DNA of 64,000 nucleotides from Lutjanus erythropterus (lineage: Eukaryota > Chordata > Actinopteri > Lutjaniformes > Lutjanidae): contig CM034600.1 in NCBI GenBank assembly GCA_020091685.1, forward strand, positions 36,202,077-36,266,076. Reading direction: 5' to 3'. Each line of letters opens with the position of its first letter. Position 1 is the first letter of the stretch. A program made the position numbers and the translations under genes. The notes beneath the pieces are model-generated. The model did not search any database. It had not been told where the DNA came from and was given only the letters and a program-made list of their open reading frames with translations. Shown here piece after piece: positions 23,211-36,350 of this stretch.

Positions 23211-23250
23211 TGTGTGTGTGTGTGTGTGTATGTGTGTGTGTGTGTGTGTG
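23211..23250. repeat. (TG)n microsatellite
   Basis: About 20 units with one TA interruption. A further short TG run is at 23361-23376. Confidence 0.95.
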
Positions 23251-23632
23251 CTACAGGCTAATGACTGTGCCTTCCTCCTTCCTAATGACCACAGTGAATT
23301 ATGAGGCCATTGGCTCTGCACTGCAAATGAATCCTTCGTACTGAGAGCAGAGGGTGCCTGTCTGTGTGTGTGTGTGCATGTAACAGACACCAAATGTAGC
23401 TGGTTCTCACATGACTACTCTCTCTCCATGACACTCTCATTTGCATATTTTCAGGACATGCACTCTCTTTATGTCCTCCCTGCTGCTGCTCTCTCTGTCT
23501 TGCTTTCTTTCTGCTATTCTCCCATTTATTTATTTTTTTTATCTACTTTATTTGAATTAATGTATGAATATGTTAAGACATCTCCAAACATATTTTCCAT
23601 GTTTATGACATTGTGTAGGGTTATATAAATTG

Positions 23633-24050
23633 CAGGGGTGTCACGATTTCAATATTTAATTCAAAATCAAAATGCACTTTCAGTTTCAATAAACAAAATC
23701 AAAAAAGCCATAATCAGTGATTCTCACAGTATTTTTTCTCTCCACTCTTTGCAGCATTTGGTGCACGTCTGAAGAAAAAAATAAAAAATTCAGCTTATCA
23801 GCTGTTATATCACACTCGATACCACATGGAATATCTTTTTAAAGAAGAATTTCAAAATGAAATTTATTGCTGTCAGGGCAAACAAAACAGCGATCCGCTG
23901 ATCTTTGCAGATCAACCCGCAAAAGTCTAACAATGGCATAGCCTGAAGTACTAAAAAAATAATGTTTTAAATCCCAAAATGGAATCGAATCATGGCCTTA
24001 AAATCCAAAGTCAAATCAAATTATGGATTTGGACAGCTGTGACACCCGTA
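23633..24050. mobile_element. Non-autonomous DNA transposon with CAGGGGTGTCAC ends
   Basis: About 418 bp. It begins CAGGGGTGTCACGATTT and ends GCTGTGACACCCGTA, so 9-12 terminal bases are inverted copies. The interior has AT-rich words attcaaaatcaaaatgc near the left end and gaatcgaatcatgg...aaatcaaattatgg near the right, typical of this teleost MITE family as I recall it. No clear 8-bp duplication is visible in the flanks. Confidence 0.65.
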
Positions 24051-24184
24051 GAAAGCCATGACTCATGTTCTAAGTAGATTAACTGCACTGGCAACAGTCT
24101 TAAGGAACACTTGAAGCAGGGTCCATTGATTTAGTATGTCAGTTCCATAATGTCTGGGGGACTGTGACTGAGATGACCTGACTT

Positions 24185-24760
24185 TTATTATTTTAATTTA
24201 GCACCTTTTATACAAAAAGTGGATAAGATGGAAAATAAAACCCACTTGATAAGTAAAGAGAGTAGAATACAGAGATGAACACAGATGTAGAATGAGTGTA
24301 AAAGCAGAGACAAAATGCCATAATTCATGTGAAAGAAGATGCAGAATAAAATCCAAAATTAAAAGAATGCATAAATCAAGTACATTACAACATTTTACAG
24401 TGAGGTGCAAAAAATAGTGTCAGGTCAGTATGAGGAAAGCCACAGCTAGTCAAAGGCTAAAGTGAAGAGATTTAGCGAGCTGGATTCCCTGATATATAGA
24501 CATTGTGTTTCATAGCTTTGTGGCATATTTGACAAAAGCTGCATTCCTGATTTTCTTTCAGATGTTGCTGGGAACCTGCAAAAAGATGATTGCAGTGTTG
24601 ATGAAAGAAAGCAGTGAATGAGGGAGTTAACAATGTGGTTTGGTTCTTGCCCATTAGGGCTTTATGTATAAGGAGAAGAACCTTAAAATCAATTTTAAAT
24701 GTTACGAGAAGCCACTGCAGAGCAGCTAAAACTGCACTGATTTGCTCTTCTGTCTTTCCT
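24185..24760 (+). repeat. Dispersed teleost repeat (family A, copy 2)
   Basis: Contains ttagcaccttttatac, aaagaatgcataaatcaag, catagctttgtggcatattt and the stretch gggctttatgtataagga, gaaccttaaaatcaatttta, gccactgcagagcagc, actgcactgatttgctct. I know this order from a widespread fish repeat. It looks like a central section of the same family as 5590, 25905 and 32455. The minus-strand frames 24198-24410 and 24472-24654 are within it and are not genes. Confidence 0.55.
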
Positions 24761-25890
24761 CTCTTCTGTTTGAGCTAAATTGAGTGGTTTGGCTTCAAAT
24801 CCCTTATATGGGTCAAGCTCCATTAATAATTCCCATAATGCAACTCAGTAGTGTTAGTTTCTCCCAGCTTCCAGCTACATTTTATTTGTTCAACATGCCC
24901 TGTTTGACTTTCCCTCGGCTCTTGCCCTCGGCTAAATCCCCACCACCGTCATAAGTCTTGCTCCATTTGTCTGAAAATGCAAATGTTAATTATCTACACA
25001 TATTAATCAACATTTCAATTTGCACATCTATGTAAATATGATGGAGTTATTTCCATTCATATTATGGATGACTTTCGATTTTTAGTTTTTCTAATATATA
25101 GGATAATAAGACTGGCTTACATGTGTGGGTAATTGCCTAGTTAGAAGATAATTGCTAATAAAATATCATTGAGAGCTTGATACATTAATGAAAAATGTTT
25201 TATATGTTGCATTTAATAATTTATTGTGTTTAATTGTTAATTGTTGTGTTGTTCATCTTAACTCTTTATCTGTAAATGCATGGACGAAATTATGTTTTGT
25301 GAGACATCATAAATCTGTAGTAATAATAGTTATCTAAAACCACAACACAGATCACAAGCAGAAAACACGTTTGCCTCATTGAAATGAGTCTGCAGGTTTT
25401 TCTGTTGATTTGTAAAAAGAAGTGTAGCAGTAAGCAGTGTAGTCTGGGCTGAAAGTGTACAAGGGCAAGTGCCTTTCATTAAAATAACCCCACTCCTCCA
25501 CTGCCCACTGTTCCTCTGCAAGTGGTGTCTGTGCACCGTAAGCTGTTATGTCAAACCAAGGGTTGAGGGGAAGTGAATGAGGGGAAGTGGAACTACTCAG
25601 GAAATGCAGGGTTTGTGCTAAGCTAGACTAAACACCCAAAATACCTTCATCCCGAGAATCAGATATCCAAAATCTTTGATCCCTTTGATTTAAAGAATAC
25701 AGAGATCACGATATACAGTTAATTCATGTCATATTCAGATGATGCTGGTTGGCCGTCACTCAACATATTTGTGGAAATATGTCATCAGAGCTGTAGTTTT
25801 GTAGTCTAGTTTCAGACCTCTGAGTCACTGCCCACATCTTAGACTTTTTAGTGATAACCATAGGTTCACTGTTTGGCTTATTGAATAATT
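24761..25890. other. Intronic stretch, nothing recognised
   Basis: AT-rich. The minus-strand frame at 25330-25536 has no domain. Confidence 0.5.
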
Positions 25891-25904
25891 GTAATAATAA
25901 TAAT

Positions 25905-26165
25905 GCTTTCATTTATATAGTGCTTTTCAAAGCAAGTTTAAAAGGACTTTACATACAATTATAAAAATGGCAATAGGACCAGTTAATAACATATAATGAA
26001 AGATAATAACACACAATGAATCTCTTGATCTCCTTAAGCATAGAAATGGTAACTGATATTTTGTTTTTTGATGATATGACCAAGTGGTGGTATAGAAATA
26101 GAAAGTAATGAGGACCCAAGAATTGCACCCTGTGGAACTCCATATTTTAGCGGTACTGGAGCTGA
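25905..26165 (+). repeat. Dispersed teleost repeat (family A, copy 3)
   Basis: Starts ttcatttatatagtgctttt and aggactttacatac, matching 5596-5655. Near 26110 it has agtaatgaggacccaagaat and tgcaccctgtggaactccat, which parallels aggccccagaatggaacctt and ggggaactct at 32474. Internally deleted compared with those copies. Confidence 0.55.
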
Positions 26166-26189
26166 CTGATAATTCCAGAATGACCTTCC

Positions 26190-27560
26190 TTACATATAAG
26201 GATCAGACTAAAACCAAACTTGAGATGCCCACCCAAAGCTGTTGAAGGCTGTTCCCACAGGCTGAAATAAAAACTGAGCCAACACAAACGTTTTTCGTTA
26301 GAATTTAGAATGGGGATGTAATCTTGGTCAGAGCCAGGAAAAAAGCAAAAGGCATGGACCAGGTCAATGCAGATGTACAGAAACAATCCTCAAACCAATG
26401 TCGTTCCTTCTGATTGATCTGGATAAAATAACTGTCTCTCTATAATCAAAAACATTTAACATGAAGAAAAAGTCAGACTGATTAATGAATTTGAACAAAG
26501 TAGCAGTCTTGATTATGAATTATTTATTGGTAGGTAAACGTAAGATGCACCTATAAGCTGTACTGATGTTTACCATCACTCTGAAGCAACATTCTTGCAT
26601 TGATGTGGATTTTGAACTTTAAAACACTTGACAAACTGAAAATGGGACAGATACTATTTATGGGTAATGGCTCTTTAATGAAAAACGTGAGCGTAATTAA
26701 TGTTTTATCATGGTAGCTCAGGTAATGAATGTGTTTTATACAAGAAAAATCCTTTAGCCAGAAGGTGTCACAGTAATGAATAGGAATCTTTCATCTGTCA
26801 GAGGAAGTAAGTGTCCTTTCCAGTATTGTTTCAGAAATCACTCAAGCTCTCAGCTCTGAAAGATGTGATGCCTGACAGTGATGCACTTAAAGACCACAGC
26901 ATATGAACTCTTTCAACCGCCAAGTGTTGTCACAGCCTTGTGCCTTTCTCGCAATGTCAAAGTATTTCTGAGACTCAAAAGAACAACATCTTCTTTTCAA
27001 AAGCGCTGCATGTTCAGTGGAGCCGTCATAACTGCGAGGTTGCGTTGTGATAAACGGGAATCAGTGTGACGTGACGGCTACCGTGTGGCTGCTGAAACCC
27101 AGGTCCATCTCCTGAGAACAGGTGCAAAACCCTCAAACAGTCAAAAGAGTCTTGATGAGTTCATGAGAGTTTGTTCTGGCAGCTGGTTTTGAGAAGGACA
27201 GAGTCTCTTGTTGTCTCTTCCTTATTTCACAGGTGCTTTGGACGCTGCTGCAGCATGACTAAGCACTCTGGAGAGTTCATTTACTGCACTCTGTATTTAG
27301 TAACAGTTGTAAATGTACACAGTACAGATACTAAGCTTTTTCCAAATGGATTTTACTATTCAGTGCCTTGCTCCTTGATCCTCTGGCCCGGTTGGTCAGG
27401 GTTTATTGTACTTCATGGTCAGATTTCTCTTTTGGGACCGCAGATGTTCTCACACGTTCTTGTTCTATCCCTGCCAGGTGAATCTGTCTGTATTTCAGTG
27501 TACCAGAGTTTTTATGGCCGGATGCATCATCTACTGTTGTACATTCTTATGCCCCAATCT
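26190..27560. other. Intronic stretch, nothing recognised
   Basis: The open frame at 27171-27590 (139 residues) is the longest in this part. It shows no recognisable domain and runs into the repeat that follows, so it is not called. Confidence 0.5.
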
Positions 27561-27569
27561 TGTGACCAC

Positions 27570-27930
27570 GATATCTCAAGAACGCCTTGAGGGAATTTCT
27601 TCAAACTTGGCACAAATGTCCATCTGAACTCTTGGATGAACTGATCAGAGTTTGGTGGTTGAAAGTCAAAGGTTAAGGTCACAATCATCTCCAGTCTTGT
27701 GAACCGAATATCTCAGGAATGCTTGAAGGAAATTTCTTCAAACTTCTTACAAACATCCATTTGGACTTCAAGATGAGCTGATTAGAATTTGGTAGTCAAA
27801 GGTCAAGTGTCAAGGGTCACAACAACATGTTTTTAGCCATAACTGAAGAATTCATACAAAAAACAAATGGGATAAATGCTGATGTTTTATATCCAAAAGG
27901 TCAAAGGTCATCCTCACTGTGACATCATAA
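27570..27930 (+). repeat. DR1-bearing tandem-unit repeat (family D, copy 2)
   Basis: Two units start cgatatctcaag (27570) and cgaatatctcag (27705), about 135 bp apart. Each continues cttgaagg/cttgaggg, atttcttcaaactt, catttggactt and gtcaaaggt. A perfect DR1 AGGTCAAAGGTCA lies at 27898-27910, preceded by tatatccaaa as in copy 3. Same orientation as copy 1. Confidence 0.82.
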
Positions 27931-27952
27931 TATCAATCATCAGTCTTCCATA

Positions 27953-28030
27953 CCAGTGGTTCTCAGATAGATGTTCAGGGACCCCAAGGGGTCTGTGGGA
28001 CTCAGGAGTCATTCATACAAATTATCATTA
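27953..28030 (+). mobile_element. hAT-like terminal fragment
   Basis: The sequence cagtggttctcagatagatg followed by ggaccccaaggggtctgtgg resembles the 5' end of Charlie-like hAT elements. No matching distal end was found. Downstream to about 29700 nothing was recognised. Confidence 0.4.
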
Positions 28031-29701
28031 AACATATTTTTATCAACTCACACTTGCAGTCACAGTCACAATAATGATCAGTAGTCTGTACACCCTGGCA
28101 TTTGTGCTGGAACTTGATATTTCACTAAAAGTCTTTCAGATATTTTGCCAATAATTTATGTAAAGAATGGGTGCATCTAAGGGTGTAAATTTTGTCGCAG
28201 AAAAGAAAATCAGAGTCTATATCGGTGAGTGTTTTCTGTGGCTATAAGACTGCCATGGGATGACTTGTTTCCGTCGGCATCGGGCCATTTGCTGTCTGCA
28301 TCCCCAGGAATCAACAACATCCTCCGAGCTGCAACCTACAGACTGAAACATAAAATTAGCGCTTGGGACACTAACAGTGCAAACATAAACAAGCTAACAG
28401 CTGTTACCTTGTCTGTTACAGTGATGCAGTCATTTTAATGCCGTGGCTCACCTCCCCGCGTGCAAATGTTCCACCAAAAAGAGTTCCCGCTCAACACAAT
28501 TTTGCAGGGGCATCATTGCTGCATCCTGGGGCCTCGCGCCAATATGATTGTGATATTTTTTTTTCCCTGTAGCATAGCGAGCATGTTGGAGCCAGACTTT
28601 TCTCCCACGTTGAGCTGTATGGACAGAGGTCTTTTTTTGTTTCATTGATAGAGACCCGATACTTGACAGGGTTCTACTTTGATAACGTTGTATTTGCGTC
28701 TTCGCTACAAAGAGTCTTGAGCTTCACTGCCTGAAATTTGCAGATGAGGGCAGGTTAGTTCAACTGCTCTTAGGTTCTAACTTTGATATGGACTGATAGA
28801 TGTCTCTGTCATTCAGGCTCTCACTTTATTGCTCCTGAGTTGTCAGCCTGAAAGCATTTACTGAATGGTGCAGTACCTGAGTCTAAAATCTTTTCCCCTC
28901 AAGGGACAGTCAGGAAATATTTCCTTGAAAATTTTCTGGAGGTCAGTGATGTGATTTACCCGAGCCACAGGACAAGACTTTACCTCAAGTCTGTTTTTAA
29001 CTCAGCGCTCATCCTTGTCTGTCATTCATGTTTCAGTTGCTCTTCCTGATGCAGACTTTTTTGCATTTACAGAGAAGCTTGTGCATATTTGCCTAAAGCA
29101 AGATACTTATAAATCAAAGTATAGAGTTTGGAGTCTAAGTCATGCTCTGTGTCCTGTGGCTCATTTTTGCCTCATGCTCTCCTGGAAACGTCAGGCAGTT
29201 AATGGTTTATCCTGAACTGCCACTTTATGATTGAAGACTCCAAAATGAGTTTGACTTTGACAGCAAATGCAGAAAAAAATTACCACCTAATGAGCAATGA
29301 AAATGACAATCTGTCAAAGTCTGCTCTTTCCCCATATTAAAACCATGACACTTGTGTCATTGAGCAGACTTCTCTCCAGTACCTGCCAATAAGACTGTTT
29401 AAAGTCATACTCAACTAAAATTGGCTTCACTACAAACCAGTGACATGAGGAGAGAGCTGAAGCTTGACCTCTTTCTGGGGAGATATAAGGGTCTATGAAA
29501 CCACATGATGAAATGCTGCCGTGTGGCATCAGGGATGAAGCAAACACCTTAATCCCCTACTGGTGTAAATGGTGTAACTCTGGTGTAATATGAAGTGACC
29601 GATATCCATAAGATCATTTCAGAGGAGCCTGATAGTCATTTTATATTCCATTCCATTTTATTTCACTTTCAGTCTTGTCTTATATCTTAACAAACGATTA
29701 A

Positions 29702-29704
<3 letters not shown>
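28031..29704. other. Intronic stretch, nothing recognised
   Basis: Only short chance frames. A T-run lies at about 28555-28564. Confidence 0.5.

Positions 29705-29733
<29 letters not shown>
29705..29733. repeat. (TTC)n microsatellite
   Basis: Nine to ten TTC units. Confidence 0.95.
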
Positions 29734-29753
29734 GTTTCTTTTGTGTAATGTTC

Positions 29754-29885
29754 AGAGGTGGGAAAGTCAGACTCGAGTCAGACATAAGTCGCAAATATGA
29801 GGACTTGAGACTTGCTTGGCAAACACTCAACTTTGCTTTGACTTGGTTTTCATGACTTGAGACTTGTCTGAGATGTGAGGCAGAT
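29754..29885 (+). mobile_element. GACTTGAGTC-type repeat, left end (family B, copy 2)
   Basis: Begins cagaggtgggaaagtcagac then tcgagtcagac, and repeats gacttgagacttg at 29803 and 29855. The start is the near reverse complement of the end of the 7330-8462 copy. No right end was found. Confidence 0.45.
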
Positions 29886-32454
29886 CATGCAGTATCATGT
29901 TGTTGATGTTGGTAGTAAGAAGAGAATGGCAGTGTGCATGGTCTGCAGCTCAAAAATCAGTGACACGACCACCACAATATCCAACTCCATCCAGCCAACA
30001 GGCACATGAATGTGCCTTTTTAGCTATTGGCTGGTCAAACGTTAGCCACAAAGCTAGTCTAACCATGGAAACTCCATCTGTCAGCTTAATTGGACATGTC
30101 CAGACATGTTTGGGCCACCAGAGCCCGAGGATGGTGACACGATGGCATTAGTTTTTCTTCTGTGTCGGGTTGTTGGAACTGAAGTGAGCTGCTGGGCTTA
30201 TCAGGACTGAGAGAGTCGCTGAAGTACGTTTGTGACTGACCATTAGGGAGGGTGAGGATTACGTGGGTCGTGTTGTTTGTTTGTCGTTTCAGGGGGCTTA
30301 TATAGTGTTGGGGGGGACCGTGGCTTGGGCACGTCACCAATTTCATGTTTTACATGTTTTCAGCAACTATTTTCTGTCATGAAGAAAAATTCCCTTTTTC
30401 CTTGACACAGACTTTAACTGTTCTTGACGTCATGTCACTCTGCTCACACTCAACAAAGTGTAATTAAGCACATAAACCCATGAGCTTGAACCCAAATCAG
30501 TGAATTCTTTGCGGGGTCTAATTTCCCTGTTTTGTACATTTGGGGGGACGTGTCTCCCAGTCCCCCGTTGTAATCATGCACATAAACCTTCTTCTCACCT
30601 CACAGTGAGCATGCGATCATGCTAATGTTACCAATTAGCTTTCAGTAAACCACAGCCTCACAGAGATAGCACGGCTGTAAACTCTAGTTTTGTGTCTGTA
30701 CATAAACATTACCTCCAGAGCCGACCTCGCAGCACAGGGACGTTGAGAGTTAAGTTGTCACCGGAACTTTGTTGAATTAGCTAAGAATGTGAAACTAAAT
30801 GTGTGGGTTTCTTTCTTTCTTTTGCTGGTGATGATTTGTGACTGTGTCTGTGGGACCTGCTGAGTTTTTAAAGGTCATTTCACTGACTTGTTCCTGTAAT
30901 GAAATGTGATAAAAGCCTTTATTAAATAAGCCACTCACTCATCCTCAGAGTGGGTGCAGTTAATGAGAATTAAAGTCTAAAACTAATGATGAGCCAGATG
31001 TGAGGAGAAATACAGCAATGGTCTTTATTCATCTTATTTAGCATTTTTTTTCTTGTCTTGAAGTTTTATAATGGACATATGGACTGAAATCAAGTAATTT
31101 GATTGAACTGAAAGTGGAGATATTAGCTTAAACTGGGGCAACTGTTAAATTTCTGTCATTTATTCTCATAATATCTAGTAGTTGGGAGGAATAATTTGCC
31201 AAAATTGGCTAAATCTCTTGCTTTTTCTTGCCTTCAATCTTTGATTCTATTCCCAAACCTCTCTCTGCCTCTCCTCTCTCACCATATGTTTATCTCTGGC
31301 TGGTTTAACAGTGTAATATAATGAGAACAGGTTCATTATCTAAAACTATGTTGAAGTGGCTTGCAACTGTAGATTTTACTTAAGTGGTTCCACACAGTCG
31401 GCCAGTGTAAGAGGTTGAATTTTATGGCAGGATTTCCTCCAGCGCAGATTTTTTACTCTGCTCCAAAAAAACAAATGTCACATCTTGTTTTAATGTCGTC
31501 TGAGTGTGTGCTGAGTCCAGCCCTGTTCAAACTACAAGATGTCACTTTTCACCAAGACGGAGGAAGAATGTCCACGTCCATGACAATATGGAGGTTTTCT
31601 GACCACGGTGAAAAAGCAACATGTTCCCGTGGGATGGCGGTTTAGTGCAACTGCCCAAATAAGTACATTTTATTGGACTTCATTGAAAGATATTATTATA
31701 AGTGTAGTTCCTTTAATAGAGCAGTTTGCAGCATGTTTGTGTGGCGTGCAAGTGAGGGACAGAGAGAAAGCAGCAGACTGGCAGTACATGTACAGTGCAT
31801 GTTACAGTGTGTCAGTTAATAAAAGCTGCAGCTTCTCAGGACCAAGGAAAGTCTTGTTTTTCTCGCCATCTGGAAAAGTGATGGTGTTTGCCCTGAAGTA
31901 AACAGAGCAGCAAACATTAATGTTAAGCTAATGCTAATGCTAATAGCGATATACTTTTACTGCACCTCTTTTGGAGACGTGGTAGAATGAATATGTAATA
32001 AAAAAAATCCAACACTGAAGGTCTTCTGAGGTTATTTATCTATTTTTCCATGTTGAAAACAGCTTTTAGCTAGTTGTTAGTTGGGTTGAGTTTTGACCAG
32101 TTAGATTGATTGTTGTGTCAGCAGCTTTGATCTCAAATGCATTACCAGATGGAATAACATGAGAAAAATAAAATTAAATTTCCGATGATGACGCTAATGA
32201 CCTCAACCCATGTGGTAGGCATCACATGACCATGGTACTGGGGTGATGCAGTTATTGTCACAGCCCTATCCAAAAGAACTTTATGCAAATATCAAAATAT
32301 CAAAAATGACTGATTGCAAGTTAAAGGAAAATATTAATATTAATTAACTTGCAGATGCTTCCACTCAGACAAGGAGTTACTGGCTGTCACAATCACAGTA
32401 ACTAATTATGGCAACATATTTACTATTATTTCCATAATCAGAGCTTGTGAGAGC
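29886..32454. other. Intronic stretch, nothing firm
   Basis: Includes short GCTAATGCTAAT-type repeats near 31930. The open frames at 29897-30151 and 31415-31901 have no domains. Confidence 0.5.
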
Positions 32455-32770
32455 ATGTAGATGTTGAACAGTAAAGGCCCCAGAATGGAACCTTGGGGAA
32501 CTCTGCGGGTCATTTTGGCTCAAATGTGCAATTACTTAGTCCCCGTCCTTTAAGTGGGATTCAAACCAGTTTAGTGCTGTGCCATAAAGTCCCATTCAGT
32601 TTTTTCCAGCTAGTCTAGTAATATGTTCTGACCAGTTGTGTTTAATGCAGCACTGAGATCCAATAATACCAGGCCTGAAATTCTGCCATTGTCTGTGTTC
32701 AAGTGGTTGTCACTGAAGATCTTAAAAAGAGTAGTCTCAGTGATGTGTTATGGTCGAAGTTTGAGAATGA
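32455..32770 (+). repeat. Dispersed teleost repeat (family A, copy 4)
   Basis: Contains gtaaaggccccagaatggaa, ccttggggaactctgcgg, gggattcaaaccagtttagt, ccagctagtctagtaatatg and gcactgagatccaataatac. I recognise this order from a common fish repeat. It corresponds to the 3' part of the element whose middle is at 24185. Confidence 0.55.
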
Positions 32771-35700
32771 AAAAGAAAAAAGAAAAACAGGTTCACAGAT
32801 CCATTTAAACAGCAGTATGAACAGCTGAAACATTCTAAAAAAAATCTCAATAATATATTATTGAAGAATGTTTGTCTGTACTGGTCTGGTTAAATCTGAA
32901 AGCATTTATTAAAGACGGTCTGGTCTGACTTCTTGTTCTGAGTTGAGGACTCCTTTTGTAAAGTCATACTCCAGAGAACGGCGTAAATATCTATTGATCT
33001 GTATTCAAATTATCAAAGGACTTGACATGAATCATTTTTAAATGTTTAAAAAGTATGTATTTTTTAACATTGCCCATCTCTGCTGTATTCAGCTGGATGG
33101 TTTTGAACTCAGGGGGCTTTCATTCAATTCAAATACATTTTCTTTGTACAACTTTTAGACAGAATGGGGCTACAGAAAAGATACCAAACAATATTTGCTC
33201 AAATTTGATTACTTTTTTTTCCTTTTCTTTCAGGAAAACATTGAGGTTATTCCAAATATTACAGTATTCAGCACAACAAATTGTTCTTCTTCAACATTTT
33301 TAGGGGCAAATGCTATGTGTGCTACATATGCTCTGTTCCCCTCTGTGTTTCTTTCTTGCTTTCCATCTCTCTATCTTGAAATGTCCTGAAATTGCCTGTT
33401 CAGACCTGACCAGCGGAGCTGGGACATATTGGAGTGATGAGAAGAGAAAGAAAAGAGGGAAAGAAGAGATCAGATGATGGGGAGAGGAAAATGAGGAGAG
33501 GCAGGAGAAGCTAGTCTTTATTTTTTTTTCTTCTCGATCTCTCATTATCTGTTTTTATGCTTTGATCTTCATTGTCATCTTCACTTTCCATCTCTGCACT
33601 TCTCTGTCTCCTCTCGTCGGTTGTCTCTTTCTCCTCTTTTCCTCTTTTCTTTTATACTTTGCGGGTGTAAGTTAATGACAACCAAGAACTTTATGAGCTG
33701 ACAGTGTAGGACAAAACAAGGGATTTCTCCAAACTTGTGTTCACATTTGGCCTTTGTTCACTTTGCCACCTAATATTCAATTATCTGACAACAGGCTTTT
33801 TCCTAAACCAAAAAAAGCAAAACACCATGTGAAGGCAAAATGGAAAGAGTGCCAAACCTCTGATGAGTCCCCCACTGAGACACCATAGTGTGAACTGTCT
33901 ATGTCAGCTGACGGCATCAAGTCTATAATCCAGTTGGATTCCTGTAGGACTGAAAGTTTTCATATTGTGTTGCTGTGATCGGGACTGGACATGAAAATCC
34001 AAGCCTTTGGAGATGCAGGAATTAATATTTTTTATGCTTCACTTTCATCTGGCATTTATTTTATATGAAGTGTCATGTTGTATGAATGCAGTTTGGAGCC
34101 AGATCACACAATTAGATTGAGGCGATGAAAGTCCAGCTCAGATAAATTTAACATCATATTTAGACCTACCAGGTCCTTTGGTTAGAAGATTTCTTATATT
34201 CAACATGACAGAAAATTAATCAGGACTGAGGTGGTTTGGGACCAAGAGGATTGGCAACATCAAACCAAGAAATTAATTAGGACAGAAGAAATTTTCGGTC
34301 CTTTCACAACTGGTGAAGCTATTAAATGGTTGAGTTTCTGGGTTGAGCACAGGGTTACATGGAGCCACTCAATTTAGACTTTTTGAATTTATTTGTTGCA
34401 TCTTGTTTGCATCTTGGACAGATGAGGTAGTTGTCCTATCAAAACGCTAAGCAGTAGTGCATCCAAGAAGTCTTAGAGAAGGATTGAAATCTGAGAATTG
34501 GTCTAACCAGATGTTGGGAAGAGTCAGACTGCCACCAGTAGTGAGCTTGACCTCTGGTGGCGGTGCATCACTAATACATCACCTCAATACAGCATCTGTT
34601 GGTGTGCCATCATGCCAGAATGTGATCTTTTAGATGCTAACTGTTGTGTGAACGGCAACAGAAGTGTTTTTTTGTATTCTTTTCCAGGTGTTTGGCAGAT
34701 TTTGCCAATGTGGTACCATCACAACTGTGCAAACTGCAGTCTTGAATCTTCACAGGTTTGCAGTTGAGATCAAAATGAAGGCCGAGTTTGAGCAAAGGTG
34801 TTGGAATCACAGTCATAGGGCCGCTTACAAATTGCTCCCATAGATTCAGATCCACCCTGATATTTGGGCAGTAACGTCCTAAAATCTGGAAGATGCTGCT
34901 AAACACCATTGCCATGATGATGCATTAATCACCCTGAAACGGGAACTTGCTGCAACTTGAGTGCGGCTGGTATTGTTTTCACCTGGTGAGTCTGGGTCAG
35001 AACGTCAACATGTTGATGGTGGTGGTGTTGATAAAGCAACAGCTCCAGCTCCAGTCATATGTGCTGTTGTGGTGTTTAATGTATCCCCCTAATTTTCTCC
35101 AAACACATTAAATATTTGCTGCATGATGGCATGTGTACTCCTAAAAATGTAGGATTGTTTTTGTCACTGTTAATTAATTTGTTATGGCACCAAAATTAAG
35201 AAGACGTCAGCATTTGGCTAAAAAATGATTGTTTCACCTGGTGTATATGACTGAGCAACATGTGGTTTGGCAGAAATGCATCATTTCTTCTCACCAGCAA
35301 CAGATTGGATTTGGTTGGGAGGCAGATTCGTCACAGACGCACACACTCACTCGCTAACACACAGAGGACGCGGTCTTGGTGGGGTTAACGGCGTGTGCAA
35401 TCATCCCTGCTCTGGGCCTCTGCGAGTCATTTCCCTTAATGAGAGCCTCAGATGGTGAAACAGAGCCAGACCATTTACAATCATCATGGCTAATTTCTGC
35501 TCTGCATGGCTTGAACAGGGCACCGTCTCTGCCCCTGATCATGCCTTTTTACCAGCAGGCTTCTGGATTTTCTCTTGATTTTTTAACAATGGAGACCATG
35601 GCTGATTTTTGACAAGGGAGCGCTTCATTTGCATTCCAGTAAGGGCTGGTGTGGGGTTTGATGGTGAATGAATGGAAGGGATTGATTGCAGAAATATGGT

Positions 35701-36054
35701 TGTGATTTAGGCAGTTTTTATGGGCGTGACTGATGTTAGTGAGACTATCCACATAACATACAAAAAAAATTTTCACATCTTACATCTAAATCATATAATT
35801 CCTGCACAGCTGCATCCTGTTTAATGATCACCGAGCAGAGAATCCACACACTCATTCATTCACCTGCTCCTGATGTTGTGTGTCTCTTGACCAGACACAA
35901 GCCTGATATGTGCAGACAGCTTGCTTGCAACCATTAGCCACCCAGCAGGTAGAGACAGACGAAAAAAAGTGCAATCCACACACTGTTCTGTTGACTCTTG
36001 TGGCTTCAAAGTTTGTCCCTCTCACGTCCATCCATCGATCAGTTTTCTCCCGCG
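32771..36054. other. Intronic stretch with mixed purine/pyrimidine-rich patches
   Basis: 33420-33520 is purine-rich and 33580-33660 pyrimidine-rich on the + strand, so they can pair partly. The minus-strand frame at 34637-34915 (92 residues) has normal-looking composition but no known domain and no splice context that I can confirm. Confidence 0.45.
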
Positions 36055-36350
36055 GGTTGCAGCAGGATGAGCAGGGTGTTCCAGGCGCCGCTCCCCGCAG
36101 CAACATTTTCCACCTTCTCTTCAGGGATCTTGGGGCATCCCAGGCCAGATGTTAATCCCTCCAGTGAGGTCTGAAATCACTGGAATATCCTCCCAGTGAG
36201 ACGTGCCTGGAAAACCTCCAAAAGAAGGCGCTCAGGAGCGGCTGCTTTACTTTGAGCTCCCTCTGGATTTCCACGTTCCACACCCTATCTCTAACTCCAG
36301 CCACCCTGCAGATGAACCCTATGCCGGAAACCCACCAGGCCTCACGCGTG
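36055..36350 (-). mobile_element. LINE reverse-transcriptase tail, degenerate (part 1 of a split copy)
   Basis: The minus strand matches the 3' end of the same fish LINE as at 2000-2520: gcaacattttccacctt, cttcagggatcttgg, caggccagatgttaatccct, gacgtgcctggaaaacctcc, aggcgctcaggag, gagctccctctggat, caccctatctctaa. A stretch of about 60 bases after 36230 is deleted compared with intact copies as I recall them. Frames on either strand are broken. Confidence 0.75.

Noticed and set aside
27171-27590. 139-residue + frame
   Set aside because: No domain, and the 3' end runs into a family D repeat copy.
34637-34915. 92-residue minus-strand frame of balanced composition
   Set aside because: No domain recognised, no clear flanking splice sites, and length within chance for 64 kb of six-frame sequence. 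A protein search would settle it.
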